From the NCBI GenBank assembly GCA_029255645.1, contig JANLJE010000003.1, positions 1 to 64,000 on the forward strand: a stretch of 64,000 nucleotides of DNA. The letters are read 5' to 3'. The notes under the pieces are model-generated. The model was not told the origin of the DNA and did not search any database. It saw only the letters and a program-made list of their open reading frames with translations. The stretch is from Comamonadaceae bacterium. Lineage in GTDB: Bacteria; Pseudomonadota; Gammaproteobacteria; Burkholderiales; Rhodocyclaceae. The position numbers were made by a program, and so were the translations under genes. Shown one piece after another: positions 50,746-60,323 of the stretch (the stretch's first letter is position 1; every line of letters begins with the position of its first letter).

Positions 50746-51828
50746 ATGAAACCCAGCATTCGCCAGAAACTCGAACAACTCGCCTTCCGCCTCGACGAGG
50801 TGGATGCCCTGCTCTCCAGCGAGGATGCGGCCCGGGACATGGACCTGTTTCGCAAGATTTCCCGGGAGCGGGCCGAGATCGAGCCGGTCGTGCAGCTCTA
50901 TGCCACCTACCGGCAGGCGGAAACCGATCGGGAGCAGGCCGGGGAGATGCTGGCCGACCCGGATCTGCGCGAGCTGGCGGAAGAAGAAATGGCCGCCGCC
51001 CAGGCCCGCATCCCGGACCTGGAACTGGAACTGCAAAAACTGCTGCTGCCCAGGGACCCCAATGACGAGCGCAACATCCTGCTGGAAATCCGCGCCGGCA
51101 CCGGCGGCGACGAATCGGCCCTGTTCGCCGGCGAGCTGTTGCGCATGTACAGCCGCTATGCCGAGCGCCAGGGCTGGCAGGTGGAGGTGCTGTCGGCGAG
51201 CGAATCGGAACTGGGCGGCTACAAGGAAGTGATCTGCCGGGTGCTGGGCAACGGCGCCTATTCGCGGCTCAAGTTCGAATCCGGGGCGCACCGGGTGCAG
51301 CGCGTGCCGGAAACCGAGACCCAGGGCCGCATCCACACCTCGGCCTGCACGGTGGCGGTGCTGCCCGAGGCAGACGAGGTGGAGGATGTGCAGCTCAACC
51401 CCGCCGAGCTGCGCATCGACACCTTCCGGGCCTCCGGCGCCGGCGGCCAGCACATCAACAAGACCGACTCGGCGGTGCGGGTCACGCATCTGCCCACCGG
51501 CATCGTCGCCGAATGCCAGGATGGCCGCTCCCAGCACGCCAACAAAGCCTCGGCCCTGAAGGTGCTGGCGGCGCGCATCAAGGACGTGCAGGTGCGCGAA
51601 CAGCAGGCCAGGGAAGCCGCGACGCGCAAGAGCCTGGTGGGCAGCGGCGACCGCTCCGAGCGCATCCGCACCTACAACTTTCCCCAGGGCCGGGTCACCG
51701 ACCACCGCATCAACCTGACCCTCTACAAGCTCGCCGCCATCCTGGACGGGGACCTGGACGAGCTCATCGCCGCCCTCACCGCCGAGTACCAGATGGAACA
51801 ACTGGCCGCCCTCTCCGGCGACGCATGA
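50746..51828 (+). CDS. prfA: Peptide chain release factor 1
   Basis: A 360-residue protein, normal length. The universal GGQ motif is in [19 protein letters not shown] and the stop-codon-reading domain precedes it. It releases peptides at UAA and UAG. It overlaps prmC (ATGA), whose product methylates the Gln of GGQ. Confidence 0.98.
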   Translation: MKPSIRQKLEQLAFRLDEVDALLSSEDAARDMDLFRKISRERAEIEPVVQLYATYRQAETDREQAGEMLADPDLRELAEEEMAAAQARIPDLELELQKLLLPRDPNDERNILLEIRAGTGGDESALFAGELLRMYSRYAERQGWQVEVLSASESELGGYKEVICRVLGNGAYSRLKFESGAHRVQRVPETETQGRIHTSACTVAVLPEADEVEDVQLNPAELRIDTFRASGAGGQHINKTDSAVRVTHLPTGIVAECQDGRSQHANKASALKVLAARIKDVQVREQQAREAATRKSLVGSGDRSERIRTYNFPQGRVTDHRINLTLYKLAAILDGDLDELIAALTAEYQMEQLAALSGDA

Positions 51829-52649
51829 GGCTGGATCACTGGCTCCAGGCCGCGCGGCGGCGCATCGACACGCTCGATGCCCGCCTGCTGCTGCAGCAGG
51901 TCACCGGCCTGTCCCGCACCGACCTCATCACCCGCCCGGAAACCTTGCTGACGCCGGCCCAGGAGGAAGGCCTGGAAAGCCTGGTGGCGCGCCGCGCCGC
52001 CGGGGAGCCGCTCGCCTATCTGCTCGGGGAGGCAGGCTTTCGCGGCCGCCGCTTTCAGGTTTCCCCGGCCGTGCTGGTGCCCCGCCCCGAAACCGAGGCG
52101 CTGGTGGACCTGGCCCTGGCCAAGCTGGCGGAACTTGCGCAAGACAAACCCCGGGTGCTGGATCTGGGGACCGGCAGCGGCGCCATTTCCATCTGCCTGG
52201 CCCTGGAGTGCCCGGCCGCCCAGGTCAGCGCCGTCGATGTCTCCCCCGCCGCCCTGGCCGTGGCCCGTGCCAATGGCGAGGCCAATGGGGCCCGGGTGTG
52301 CTGGCACGAAAGCGACTGGTTTGCCGCCCTGGGTGAGGCACGCTTTCATCTGATCGTCTCCAACCCGCCCTACATCCACGCCGAAGACGCTCACCTGGCC
52401 GGTGACGGCCTGCGCTTCGAGCCGCGCCTGGCCCTCACCGACGAGGCCGACGGCCTGGCCTGCATCCGTCGCATCGTGGCGGACGCCCCGAGCCATCTGG
52501 AACCCGGCGGCTGGCTGCTGTTCGAGCATGGCTGGGACCAGGGCGAAGATTCCCGGAACTTGTTGACTGCGGCCGGGTTCAAAGCCGTGCAAACCTGGCA
52601 GGACCTGGCCGGACACGACCGGATCAGCGCCGGCCAGTGGCTCGCCTGA
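51825..52649 (+). CDS. prmC: Release factor glutamine methyltransferase
   Basis: A 274-residue enzyme. N-terminal helical domain ([22 protein letters not shown]), SAM site [17 protein letters not shown] and catalytic NPPY ([13 protein letters not shown]). It methylates the GGQ glutamine of RF1 and RF2. Start ATG 51825 overlaps the prfA stop, so the two are translationally coupled. Confidence 0.97.
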   Translation: MRLDHWLQAARRRIDTLDARLLLQQVTGLSRTDLITRPETLLTPAQEEGLESLVARRAAGEPLAYLLGEAGFRGRRFQVSPAVLVPRPETEALVDLALAKLAELAQDKPRVLDLGTGSGAISICLALECPAAQVSAVDVSPAALAVARANGEANGARVCWHESDWFAALGEARFHLIVSNPPYIHAEDAHLAGDGLRFEPRLALTDEADGLACIRRIVADAPSHLEPGGWLLFEHGWDQGEDSRNLLTAAGFKAVQTWQDLAGHDRISAGQWLA

Positions 52650-52693
52650 TTCACAATTCCCCAATCACACACCCCAATCACCCGGAGAAATCA

Positions 52694-53017
52694 ATGTCCC
52701 GCGATGTACAAAAGGAAGTCCACGATCTGGTGACCCAGAACCCGGTGGTGCTCTACATGAAGGGCACCCCCCAGTTTCCCCAGTGCGGCTTTTCCGCCAC
52801 TGCCGCCGACATCCTGAAGCGCTGCGGCGTCAAGGACTTTGTCGCCGTGAACATCCTGCAAGATGACGAGATCCGTCTCGCCATCAAGGAATACGCCAAC
52901 TGGCCCACCATTCCCCAGCTCTACATCAAGGGCGAATTCATCGGCGGCTGCGACATCATGCGGGAGATGTACCAGGAGGGCGAACTGCAGAAGCTGCTGG
53001 AAGGCATTGCCGCCTGA
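52694..53017 (+). CDS. grxD: Monothiol glutaredoxin (Grx4 family)
   Basis: A 107-residue protein. Contains KGTPQFPQCGFSATA with the CGFS site, WPTIPQLYIKGEFIGGCDI (cis-Pro loop and glutathione site). It carries a [2Fe-2S] cluster for Fe-S trafficking. CGGAGA lies upstream of the ATG at 52694. Follows prmC by 44 bp. Confidence 0.97.
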   Translation: MSRDVQKEVHDLVTQNPVVLYMKGTPQFPQCGFSATAADILKRCGVKDFVAVNILQDDEIRLAIKEYANWPTIPQLYIKGEFIGGCDIMREMYQEGELQKLLEGIAA

Positions 53018-53104
53018 GTGGTGACAACGTCGGCAAAGCCGGGGCATCCCGGCTTTGCCGGAATCCTTTATCATGGCGCCTCCCGTCTTTTCACTGGCCT
53101 GTCC

Positions 53105-53551
53105 ATGCTCCGCAAGACCGCTCCCTTGTTGTTGCTTGTCCCCTTGCTCCTTGCCGCCTGCGGTGAAGTGGAAGATACCCGCCCCGGCAAGCCCGTGGCC
53201 ACCCGCCAGCAGGATTTCAAGGCCATCCTGCGTAGCTTCGAGCCCATGGGAGTTCAACTGCGGGAAAAGCGTTACACACCCGACACCTTCCTGAAGCTGG
53301 CCCGGGAACTGGACCGGATCAAGGCGGCCCCCTGGTCCCATTTCGGCCCCGACACCCACTATCCTCCCACCAGGGCCACGGCAAAAGTCTGGCAGGAGCC
53401 GGAGCGCTTCGCTGCCGACCAGGAAACCTTCCTCGCGGCGGTGAGCCAGTTGCGGGCCGCCGCCGAAAGCCGCGAAGAAGCCAGGGTGGGGCCGGCCTAT
53501 CAGGCCGTGCAGGACAGCTGCCGCAGCTGCCACAAGCGGTTCAAGAAGTAA
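53105..53551 (+). CDS. Cytochrome c'-like lipoprotein (class II cytochrome c)
   Basis: A 148-residue protein. A lipoprotein signal peptide ends at LLLAACGE (lipobox Cys at about 20). The helical body ends in CRSCHKRFKK, a single c-type heme site at the extreme C-terminus as in cytochromes c'. The FKAILRSFEPMG segment fits helix 1. It would be anchored in the periplasm and may bind NO or take part in electron transfer. Start at 53105, just before the signal peptide. Confidence 0.85.
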   Translation: MLRKTAPLLLLVPLLLAACGEVEDTRPGKPVATRQQDFKAILRSFEPMGVQLREKRYTPDTFLKLARELDRIKAAPWSHFGPDTHYPPTRATAKVWQEPERFAADQETFLAAVSQLRAAAESREEARVGPAYQAVQDSCRSCHKRFKK

Positions 53552-53582
53552 GCCCCAAGAAAAAACCCCAAGAAACAAGCCC

Positions 53583-54551
53583 TCACAGCCAGCCGGATTT
53601 CCGGAAGCGGTAGTGGAGCAGGCCGCAGGTGCTGGCGATCAGGCCCAGGGCGGCCGGATAGCCCCAGGGCCACTCCAGTTCCGGCATGTGCTTGAAGTTC
53701 ATGCCCCAGATGCCGGCAAAAGCCGTGGCGGTGGCAAAGATGCTGGCCCAGGCCGCAAGGCGCTTGGTCACTTCGCCATCCTCGATGGTGACCAGCGAAA
53801 GACTCGCCTGGATGGCCATGCCGACGGTGTCGCGCAGATTATCCAGGGCGCTGTTGATGCGGATCAGATGGTCGTGCACATCGCGGAAATAATCCTGGCA
53901 GGAAATGCAGAGGGGCGGTACCCGGCCGCCGTGCAGTTTGCCGGCCACCTCCATCAAGGGGGACACCGCATGCTTCAGGATCATGATCCGGTGTTTGATG
54001 CTATACAACTGCTCGATATTGTCCCGGGGCTGGGCCCCCTTGGCGAAAATGCGTTCCTCGACCGTTTCCAGCTCCGTTTCCAGGCTGTCGATCAGGGGAA
54101 AATAGCGGTCCACCACGGCATCCATCAAGGCATAGAAGACAAAACCCGACCCGAGTTGCAACAACTGCGGCTCCCGTTCGCAGCGGGCCCGCACCCCGAG
54201 GAAAGCCTGCCGGCTGCGGTTGCGTACCGTGAGGATGTAGTTCTGCCCGACAAAGACATTGACCTCGCCCAGTTCATAGTCCTCCTCGCCCGGCTCCAGC
54301 AGGTGCATGACGGCAAACAGGGTATCCCGGTACTCCTCCAGCTTGGGGCGCTGGTGGCCGTGGAGGGCGTCCTCCACCGCCAGGGGCGGCAGATCGAATT
54401 CTTCTTGCATTTGCAGCAATTCTTCCGGCGTGGCATCGCGCAGCGCCACCCAGACGAAACAGTCGGGGCGGGCTACATGATCGCTGATGGCCGCCACCGG
54501 AATGTCGAGCAGTTTGGTGCCGTGCTGGTAAACCGAGCAATTGATCAGCAT
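53583..54551 (-). CDS. corA: Magnesium/cobalt transport protein CorA
   Basis: A 322-residue protein of standard CorA length with an intact signature (FAGIWGMNFKHMPELEWPWGYP) between two C-terminal helices, and the long pore-lining helix with LYSIKHRIMILKHAVSPL. A homopentameric Mg2+ channel of the inner membrane. Convergent with the cytochrome gene. Confidence 0.95.
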   Translation of the reverse strand: MLINCSVYQHGTKLLDIPVAAISDHVARPDCFVWVALRDATPEELLQMQEEFDLPPLAVEDALHGHQRPKLEEYRDTLFAVMHLLEPGEEDYELGEVNVFVGQNYILTVRNRSRQAFLGVRARCEREPQLLQLGSGFVFYALMDAVVDRYFPLIDSLETELETVEERIFAKGAQPRDNIEQLYSIKHRIMILKHAVSPLMEVAGKLHGGRVPPLCISCQDYFRDVHDHLIRINSALDNLRDTVGMAIQASLSLVTIEDGEVTKRLAAWASIFATATAFAGIWGMNFKHMPELEWPWGYPAALGLIASTCGLLHYRFRKSGWL

Positions 54552-54692
54552 GTAAATATCCCGTAAACGTCAGTGGCAATTTTAACGCGGCAAAGAAGAA
54601 TCCCCGGCCGGAAAAGCATTGTCACAAATATGAGGTTGAAGCCGGGGCGCCCAGCCCATAAGCTACCCGCCTCTCTTACGCGGCTACCCTTC

Positions 54693-55460
54693 ATGGAACT
54701 CCTGTTCACCCCGGAACTCATCGTTGCCTTTCTCACGCTCACCGCCCTGGAACTGGTGCTGGGGATCGACAACATCATCTTCATTTCCATCCTGGTCGAC
54801 AAGCTGCCGCCGCAAAGGCGCAACTTCGCCCGCAAGCTGGGGCTGTTCCTGGCGATGTTCCTGCGCCTCGCCCTGCTCGCCGTCCTCTCCTGGCTGGCGG
54901 GCCTGACCACCCCCCTCTTTGAACTCTTTGGCCACGGCATCTCCTGGCGCGACCTGATCCTGATCGCCGGCGGCCTGTTCCTGGTCTGGAAGAGCACCGG
55001 GGAAATCCACCAGTTGCTCGAAGGAGCGGAGGGTGAGGCTTCTGCGGCGGTGCCGGCCAATTTCATGGCGGTCATCGTGCAGATCCTCGTCATCGACCTG
55101 GTGTTCTCCCTGGACTCCATCATCACCGCGATCGGCATGGTCAATAACCTGCCGGTGATGATGGCCGCGGTGGTGGCATCCGTGGCCCTGATGATGGCGG
55201 CCTCCGGCCCCATCGCCGCCTTCGTTTCCGAACACCCCACGGTGAAGATGCTGGCCCTGTCCTTCCTGATGGTGGTGGGCGTGGTGCTGATTGCCGACGG
55301 CTTCGGCCACCATGTGCCCAAGGGTTACATCTACTCGGCCATGGCCTTCTCTGTCATCGTGGAAATGCTCAACATCCGCCTGCGCAAGAAAGCCCTCAAA
55401 CCGGTGGCGCTGCACGAGCCTTATGTCGCCGCAGAAACCCCCCGGGGCGAGGAGGCCTGA
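54693..55460 (+). CDS. TerC-family integral membrane protein
   Basis: A 255-residue protein with seven or eight helices. TerC motifs with buried acidic residues: LELVLGIDNIIFISILVDKLP and VQILVIDLVFSLDSIITAIGM. Members export manganese or other cations in some bacteria; substrate unknown here. ATG 54693 is preferred over an upstream frame that lacks membrane-protein character. Confidence 0.9.
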   Translation: MELLFTPELIVAFLTLTALELVLGIDNIIFISILVDKLPPQRRNFARKLGLFLAMFLRLALLAVLSWLAGLTTPLFELFGHGISWRDLILIAGGLFLVWKSTGEIHQLLEGAEGEASAAVPANFMAVIVQILVIDLVFSLDSIITAIGMVNNLPVMMAAVVASVALMMAASGPIAAFVSEHPTVKMLALSFLMVVGVVLIADGFGHHVPKGYIYSAMAFSVIVEMLNIRLRKKALKPVALHEPYVAAETPRGEEA

Positions 55461-55500
55461 GCCGCACACCCGGCCCGGCGCCGTTGCCGGCCCCGTCGGC

Positions 55501-55650
55501 GGGTAACGGGCCAGGTAACGGGCCAGGTAACGGGCCAGGTAACGGGCCGGGTAACGGGCCAGGTAACGGGCCAGGTAACGAACCGAGTAACGGGCCGGGT
55601 AACGAGCCGAGTAACGGGCCGGATAACGAGCCGAGTAACGGGCCAGGTCA
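55501..55650. repeat. 12-bp minisatellite, about 12 units (GGGCCAGGTAAC type)
   Basis: Tandem 12-mers with point variants (GGGCCAGGTAAC, GGGCCGGGTAAC, GAGCCGAGTAAC). It fills most of the 316-bp gap between the convergent TerC-family and ABC-2 permease genes. No other feature is seen in this gap. Confidence 0.95.
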
Positions 55651-55776
55651 CGGCCTTCTCCTGCTGCCCTTCGGCCTCACGCCTGGCCGGCCCGGCGCCT
55701 CGCCACGCCAGGCTCAGCCCGGCCGCCCATGACTGGGGCAAATCTCCACGAGAAATACCGGAATATCGCCGCCCGC

Positions 55777-56562
55777 CTACTTCATCAGCCGCCGCCGGGT
55801 AAGGCCGAGGGCGATGCAATAGGACACTGCCGTCAGGCCCAGCAGGGCGCCGACATGGGTCGGGATCCCGTCTGGCACCTGGCCATCGAGCAGGGGACGC
55901 ACCAGGGCCACGCCCTGGGCCAGGGGCAGCCAGCCGCCGATGGTGGCGAGCCAGCCGGGGAGCTGATCGGTGGGAAAGAACACCCCGGAAATCAGGGTCA
56001 TCGGGGTGATGAACAAGGTGAAGTAGTACATGAAGAAATCATAGGAGGGCGCCAGGGCGTTGCAGATCAGGCCCAGGGCGGCAAAGGCGAGGCCGGTGAG
56101 GAGGATGGCGGGCAGGGCCAGCAGCACCAGACCGCCCTGAGTCAGGCCCATGGCGCTCACCACCAGCAGGATCGCGGCACCCGAAAGCAGGGCTTTGCTC
56201 GCGGCCCAGGCCAGTTCCCCGAGCAGCAGGTCGTTCATGCCCAGGGGGGTGTTGAGGATGGCTTCCCAGGTTTTCTGGACATGCATGCGGGAAAAGGCCG
56301 AGTAGAGCGCCTCGAAGGTGGCGGCGTTCATGGTCGAAGAGCAGATGATGCCGCTGGCCAGAAAGGCCACATAGGGCTGTCCCCCGTCCAGGGAAGGCAG
56401 CAGCTTGCCCAGGCCATAGCCGAGGCCGAGCAGGTAGATCATGGGGTCGGCCAGGTTGCCGAGAATGGCGGGCAGGGCCAGCTTCTTCCAGACCAGGAAG
56501 TTGCGGCGCCAGACGGGCAGCCAGCCAGTGAGAAGCGAAAGGGGGGAGGCAGCAGCGGACAT
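55777..56562 (-). CDS. ABC-2 type transporter permease (NodJ-like)
   Basis: A 261-residue protein with six membrane helices. It begins [39 protein letters not shown] and carries [19 protein letters not shown] and [15 protein letters not shown], the NodJ/DrrB pattern. The expected ATPase (NodI-like) is not adjacent: the divergent neighbour is an MBL-fold lipoprotein gene. It may pair with an ATPase elsewhere. Start at ATG 56562. Confidence 0.85.
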   Translation of the reverse strand: MSAAASPLSLLTGWLPVWRRNFLVWKKLALPAILGNLADPMIYLLGLGYGLGKLLPSLDGGQPYVAFLASGIICSSTMNAATFEALYSAFSRMHVQKTWEAILNTPLGMNDLLLGELAWAASKALLSGAAILLVVSAMGLTQGGLVLLALPAILLTGLAFAALGLICNALAPSYDFFMYYFTLFITPMTLISGVFFPTDQLPGWLATIGGWLPLAQGVALVRPLLDGQVPDGIPTHVGALLGLTAVSYCIALGLTRRRLMK

Positions 56563-56712
56563 GGGAAGACCCGACCAGGAAAGAGCGTGGATTGTAGCCT
56601 TCCGGGGCCGGGGCGGCGCAAATCCCGTCGGGGCTGGCGCTTTTTCCGGGAACGCTGGAATCCCGGCTGGGGGCCCGGTACCATCGGCACTCTTCATTTT
56701 CAGGAGGCGGTG

Positions 56713-57990
56713 GTGAAACTGCGTTTTCCGGCTCTGTTTTTCGCCCTTGCCCTCGGTCTGATCCAGGGGGGCTGCAAGCCTTTCAACCCCCATTACGATG
56801 CCGGCAAGGCCCACCACCGGCCCCAGGGCTTTGCCAATACCGACCCGGTGCTGCAAGGCGGCAGGATGCCCTGGTACGAGATGCTCTGGCGCTTTGTCCG
56901 CCGCGACTTCCGCCCCCGGCATCCGCCCGCGGGAGGCTACGCGGCCTTTGCCGCCCAATGGTCCGCGCCGGTCGATTTCGCCGCCATCGGCGAGCGCCAC
57001 GCCGCCCCCGTCATCACCTGGCTCGGCCATGCCGGCGCCCTCTTACAGGTGGGCGGTCTCAATATTCTCCTCGACCCTCACTTGAGCGACTTTGCCGGGC
57101 CCGTCTCCTTTCTCGCCTCGCCGCGCCGGGTGCCGCCGCCCCTGACGGTGGCGCAACTGCCGCCCATCGATCTGGTGTTGATCTCCCACAATCACTACGA
57201 TCACCTGGACGAAACCACCGTGCGGCAACTGGCCGCCCGCCCCCATCCGCCCCGCTGGTTGGTGCCCCTCGGCCTCAAAGCCTGGTTCGAGGCGGCCGGC
57301 ATCGGCGCGGTGGAAGAACTGGACTGGTGGGAGGCGCGGCGCATCGGGCCGCTGCAATTGACTTTCACCCCGGCCCAGCACTGGAGCAAGCGCACGCTGT
57401 TTGATACCAATGCCAGCCTCTGGGGCGGTTTCATGGTGGCCTGGCAAGCCGCTGCGGCGGGCCGGCCCTGGCAGTTCCTCTACACCGGCGATACCGGCTA
57501 TTCCCGCGATTTCCAGGAAATCCGCGCGCGCCTGGGGCCGGTGGATTTTCTCATGGTGCCGGTGGGCGCCTATCAGCCGCGGGACTTCATGCGGCCCCAG
57601 CACATCGACCCGGAAGAAGCGGTGCGCATCTTCCGGGAGGTCGAGGCCCGCCAGGCCCTGGGCGTGCACTGGGGCACCTTCGAGCTGACCCAGGAAGCCT
57701 TTGATGATCCTCCCCGCGACCTGGCCCGGGCCTTGCAGCAACAGGGCATCGCGGCAAAGGACTTCTGGCTGCTCAAGCACGGGGAAAGCCGCCGGATTCC
57801 CCTGCCGAGCGACTCGCCCCGATGGGCCGGATTGCTGCAACGCACCAAGCCTGGCCCCGGTGGCCCGCCCCGCGCACCAGAAAAGTCAGACATCCCGGGA
57901 GGGGTATTGGCTATCCCATTGAAAGTGAATGGGAAGGCATTTGGCATGTTTTTTGCGGAAGAGAGTCCAGCGATTGCTTCTGGAGGATAG
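56713..57990 (+). CDS. MBL-fold lipoprotein hydrolase (NAPE-PLD/UlaG-like)
   Basis: A 425-residue protein. GTG start at 56713 with AGGAGG 5 nt upstream; a much longer in-frame extension is antisense to the permease gene. The signal peptide ends at a lipobox (ALGLIQGGC). Metal-binding motifs: [26 protein letters not shown] (HxHxDH), [13 protein letters not shown], and VHWGTF. This set is that of NAPE-PLD-like phospholipase D homologues. The final ~55 residues beyond the fold are unusual and end in a low-confidence tail. Possibly a membrane-anchored phosphodiesterase. Confidence 0.82.
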   Translation: MKLRFPALFFALALGLIQGGCKPFNPHYDAGKAHHRPQGFANTDPVLQGGRMPWYEMLWRFVRRDFRPRHPPAGGYAAFAAQWSAPVDFAAIGERHAAPVITWLGHAGALLQVGGLNILLDPHLSDFAGPVSFLASPRRVPPPLTVAQLPPIDLVLISHNHYDHLDETTVRQLAARPHPPRWLVPLGLKAWFEAAGIGAVEELDWWEARRIGPLQLTFTPAQHWSKRTLFDTNASLWGGFMVAWQAAAAGRPWQFLYTGDTGYSRDFQEIRARLGPVDFLMVPVGAYQPRDFMRPQHIDPEEAVRIFREVEARQALGVHWGTFELTQEAFDDPPRDLARALQQQGIAAKDFWLLKHGESRRIPLPSDSPRWAGLLQRTKPGPGGPPRAPEKSDIPGGVLAIPLKVNGKAFGMFFAEESPAIASGG

Positions 57991-57994
57991 AAAC

Positions 57995-58303
57995 ATGGCT
58001 GACCCTTACGAACTGCCCCGCCTGTTGTCCCGCTTCAAATTGCAGGTGCGCCGCCTGCTCAATCAGCAAGTCGACCTGGAAAAGCTGACCCGGGAACCGG
58101 AGTATGCCCGTCAGCGTCTGGCCGAGATCGAGGACCTCGCCGAGGATGAGGAATTGCTGGTACTGGTGCTGCGCCTGCGCGACCTGCTTTTTCCTCCCGA
58201 AGTACAGACACCCCCCGCGCCCGAGCCCCTCGCGGCGCCGCTGGAGGGGAATTCTCCCAAGACCGGGGGGCGGGATTACCGCTTCGGCGCCCGGGCCTGG
58301 TAA
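57995..58303 (+). CDS. Small conserved-looking hypothetical protein
   Basis: A 102-residue hydrophilic protein. GGAGGATAG lies just before the ATG at 57995, a strong translation signal. The first 70 residues are helical with heptad-like leucines (LPRLLSRFKLQVRRLLNQQVDLEKL; AEIEDLAEDEELLVLVLRLRDLL), and the tail is Pro-rich. I do not recognise a family. It starts 4 bp after the MBL lipoprotein stop, so the two are likely co-transcribed. Confidence 0.65.
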   Translation: MADPYELPRLLSRFKLQVRRLLNQQVDLEKLTREPEYARQRLAEIEDLAEDEELLVLVLRLRDLLFPPEVQTPPAPEPLAAPLEGNSPKTGGRDYRFGARAW

Positions 58304-58766
58304 GGCGCGGCCAGGCAGGGGGGCCGGCCTTCCGGGCTCGCCCATGACGGGTGCTGTACTGCGATGGGCGCTGTACACGACAACGCGACCGCAACCTGGG
58401 GCATGAACCTGGGGCATGAACCTGGGGCATGAACCTGGGGCATGAACCTGGGGCATGAAATCCCCCCCCCCGCCAGGCAGGCATCATGCGACTGCCTGAT
58501 CTTGTTGCAATCAAGAAAGAGGCTCCCCGCGGCGGCGGCTGGCAGTAAAATGCGCTCCGGTATGAGCCCGCAGCGCGAACTCGCCAGCATCGGGCCATTT
58601 CCCTGGCGGCGTGGGAACGGCTCCGGCAGCCGACCCATCGGGATATTTCGATGCCGATGCCGATGCCGATGCCCCTGAACCGGGGGCGCCCACCGGAAAA
58701 TCCGGAGATTGAAATGACCGGGCCGTTATTGCAACGGCTTTCGCCCACCGGAAAATCCGGATGCCC
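58304..58766. other. Gene-free interval with three kinds of short repeats
   Basis: Contains five tandem copies of a 13-bp unit (AACCTGGGGCATG, 58393-58457), a run of nine C, four tandem GATGCC units (58650-58673), and a 20-bp sequence CGCCCACCGGAAAATCCGGA at 58687-58706 and again at 58742-58761. A TAAAAT near 58545 could be a -10. No open frame longer than 60 codons looks real. Confidence 0.75.
58393..58457. repeat. 13-bp minisatellite, five units
   Basis: Five exact copies of AACCTGGGGCATG. Being 13 bp long it could not expand in a coding frame without shifts; it lies in non-coding DNA. Confidence 0.95.
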
Positions 58767-60143
58767 ATGAAAAAAGTCTGGTACCCCTTCTTCCGAATCT
58801 TCCATCTTGGCCACGACCAGGATGCCCCGGAAATGATCGACGAAACCATTCGCAAGGGTGTGTCGGTCGGCGGGGCCAACTTGTGGGAGCTGTTTTTTGC
58901 GATCCTGATCGCCTCGATCGGTCTCAACGTCAATTCGACGGCGGTGATCATCGGCGCCATGCTGATTTCACCGCTGATGGGGCCCATCGTCGGCATCGGC
59001 TACGGAGCCGGCGTCAAGGACATGGGGCTGATCCGCCTGTCGCTGCGCAACCTGGGCATTTTTGTCGCAATCAGCCTGTCGACCGCCACGCTCTACTTCC
59101 TGCTGACTCCGCTGACCCACGCCCAGCCGGAACTGCTGTCCCGCACCAACCCCACGCTGTGGGACGTGCTGATTGCCTTCTTTGGCGGTGCCGTCGGCAT
59201 GATCGGCGCAACCCGGCGCTACAGTTCGAATGTCGTGCCGGGTGTTGCCATCGCAACAGCCCTGATGCCTCCGCTGTGTACCGCCGGCTTCGGTATTGCC
59301 TGCGGCAACTGGCGCTATTTTGGCGGCGCGTTCTACCTGTTTGCCATCAACAGCGTCTTCATCGCCTTTGCCAGTCTGCTCGTCGTGAAACTGCTGCGAC
59401 TGCCCGAGCATGGCGAAATCGACGCCGTGACCCGCCGGCGCACTCGCCTGATCATCGCCTTCATCGTGACTGCCACCGCCGTTCCGAGTGCTTTTCTGGC
59501 CTACGATCTGGTCGGCCAGAAGGTGTTCGAGCAAACGGCCCTGAGCATCTTCCAGGGCATCGACAAAGACAGCCGCTATGTTCTGCTCGGTCGGGAAATT
59601 TCATTCGCTCCACGGCGCGTCATGTTGACCGTCGGGGGCGATGGACAGATCGAGGAGATCCGCCAGACGGTCGAACGCCAGTTTGCCGCCAGAGGCTATG
59701 ACGATGTGGTCGTCACCGTTCGCTATGTCGGGGCCGAGAAGTTCGATGTCACCCAGCTAAAGCAGGAACTGCAGCAGCAGGTGTTCAGCAATACCCTGAA
59801 GGAACTGCAGGACAGCATCGCCGCCCGGGGACGCCTGGAGGCTGAAATCAAGTCGCTCAAGGCCGGCCAGGAGGATCATCAGCATCTGATCAGGGAAATT
59901 GGCGCCCAGTACCCGGAAGCGCTGCGGATCACGGTCGGGAGCGGCAGCAAGGCTCTGCGCCATGCCGAGGCTCCCGAGCCGTCGATCATTGTGGTGATGG
60001 TGGTCGATCAGCGCATTTCGACTCAGGATCGCACCCGTCTTCAGGCCTGGCTGGAGGCGCGCTATCCCGGACAAGCGGTGGAGCTGGTCATCAATGAGGA
60101 GATACCGCAGGTCAAGCCTCCCCCCAGGGCCAGGCGCCGCTGA
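58767..60143 (+). CDS. DUF389-domain membrane protein
   Basis: A 458-residue protein. After a short cytoplasmic head come DUF389 helices (WELFFAILIASIGLNVNSTAVIIGAMLISPLMGPIVGIGYG; VPGVAIATALMPPLCTAGFGIA), seen as landmarks, up to about residue 240. A soluble C-terminal region (about 250-455) contains a coiled segment (LQDSIAARGRLEAEIKSL) and alternating strands. Function of the family is unknown. I start at ATG AAA AAA (58767); an ATG two codons upstream is equally possible. The start lies in the second copy of a 20-bp repeat. Confidence 0.85.
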   Translation: MKKVWYPFFRIFHLGHDQDAPEMIDETIRKGVSVGGANLWELFFAILIASIGLNVNSTAVIIGAMLISPLMGPIVGIGYGAGVKDMGLIRLSLRNLGIFVAISLSTATLYFLLTPLTHAQPELLSRTNPTLWDVLIAFFGGAVGMIGATRRYSSNVVPGVAIATALMPPLCTAGFGIACGNWRYFGGAFYLFAINSVFIAFASLLVVKLLRLPEHGEIDAVTRRRTRLIIAFIVTATAVPSAFLAYDLVGQKVFEQTALSIFQGIDKDSRYVLLGREISFAPRRVMLTVGGDGQIEEIRQTVERQFAARGYDDVVVTVRYVGAEKFDVTQLKQELQQQVFSNTLKELQDSIAARGRLEAEIKSLKAGQEDHQHLIREIGAQYPEALRITVGSGSKALRHAEAPEPSIIVVMVVDQRISTQDRTRLQAWLEARYPGQAVELVINEEIPQVKPPPRARRR

Positions 60144-60323
60144 GGGCTCGCCGATGCCGGGCTCCTGCCCGCCCCGGCAAGGGGAAGCCTCAGCCAGATG
60201 GCAAGGCGGTTCCGGGCGACAGGCAATCCGGGGGTTTTGCCGGGGAGGGGGTTTTGCCAGGGGTTGCCGGGGGTTTGCCGCATGCTGCTGGCAGCGAGAG
60301 GCGCCGGGATGAATCGCCGGAAA

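Noticed and set aside
55729..56712. 328-codon extension upstream of the MBL lipoprotein
   Set aside because: It is antisense to the ABC permease and lacks a lipoprotein start; AGGAGG and a signal peptide mark GTG 56713.
60144..60323. Possible gene or terminator between DUF389 and the RlmN-like gene
   Set aside because: Only G-rich runs with GGGGGTTTTGCC repeats; no stem followed by T and no open frame of note.
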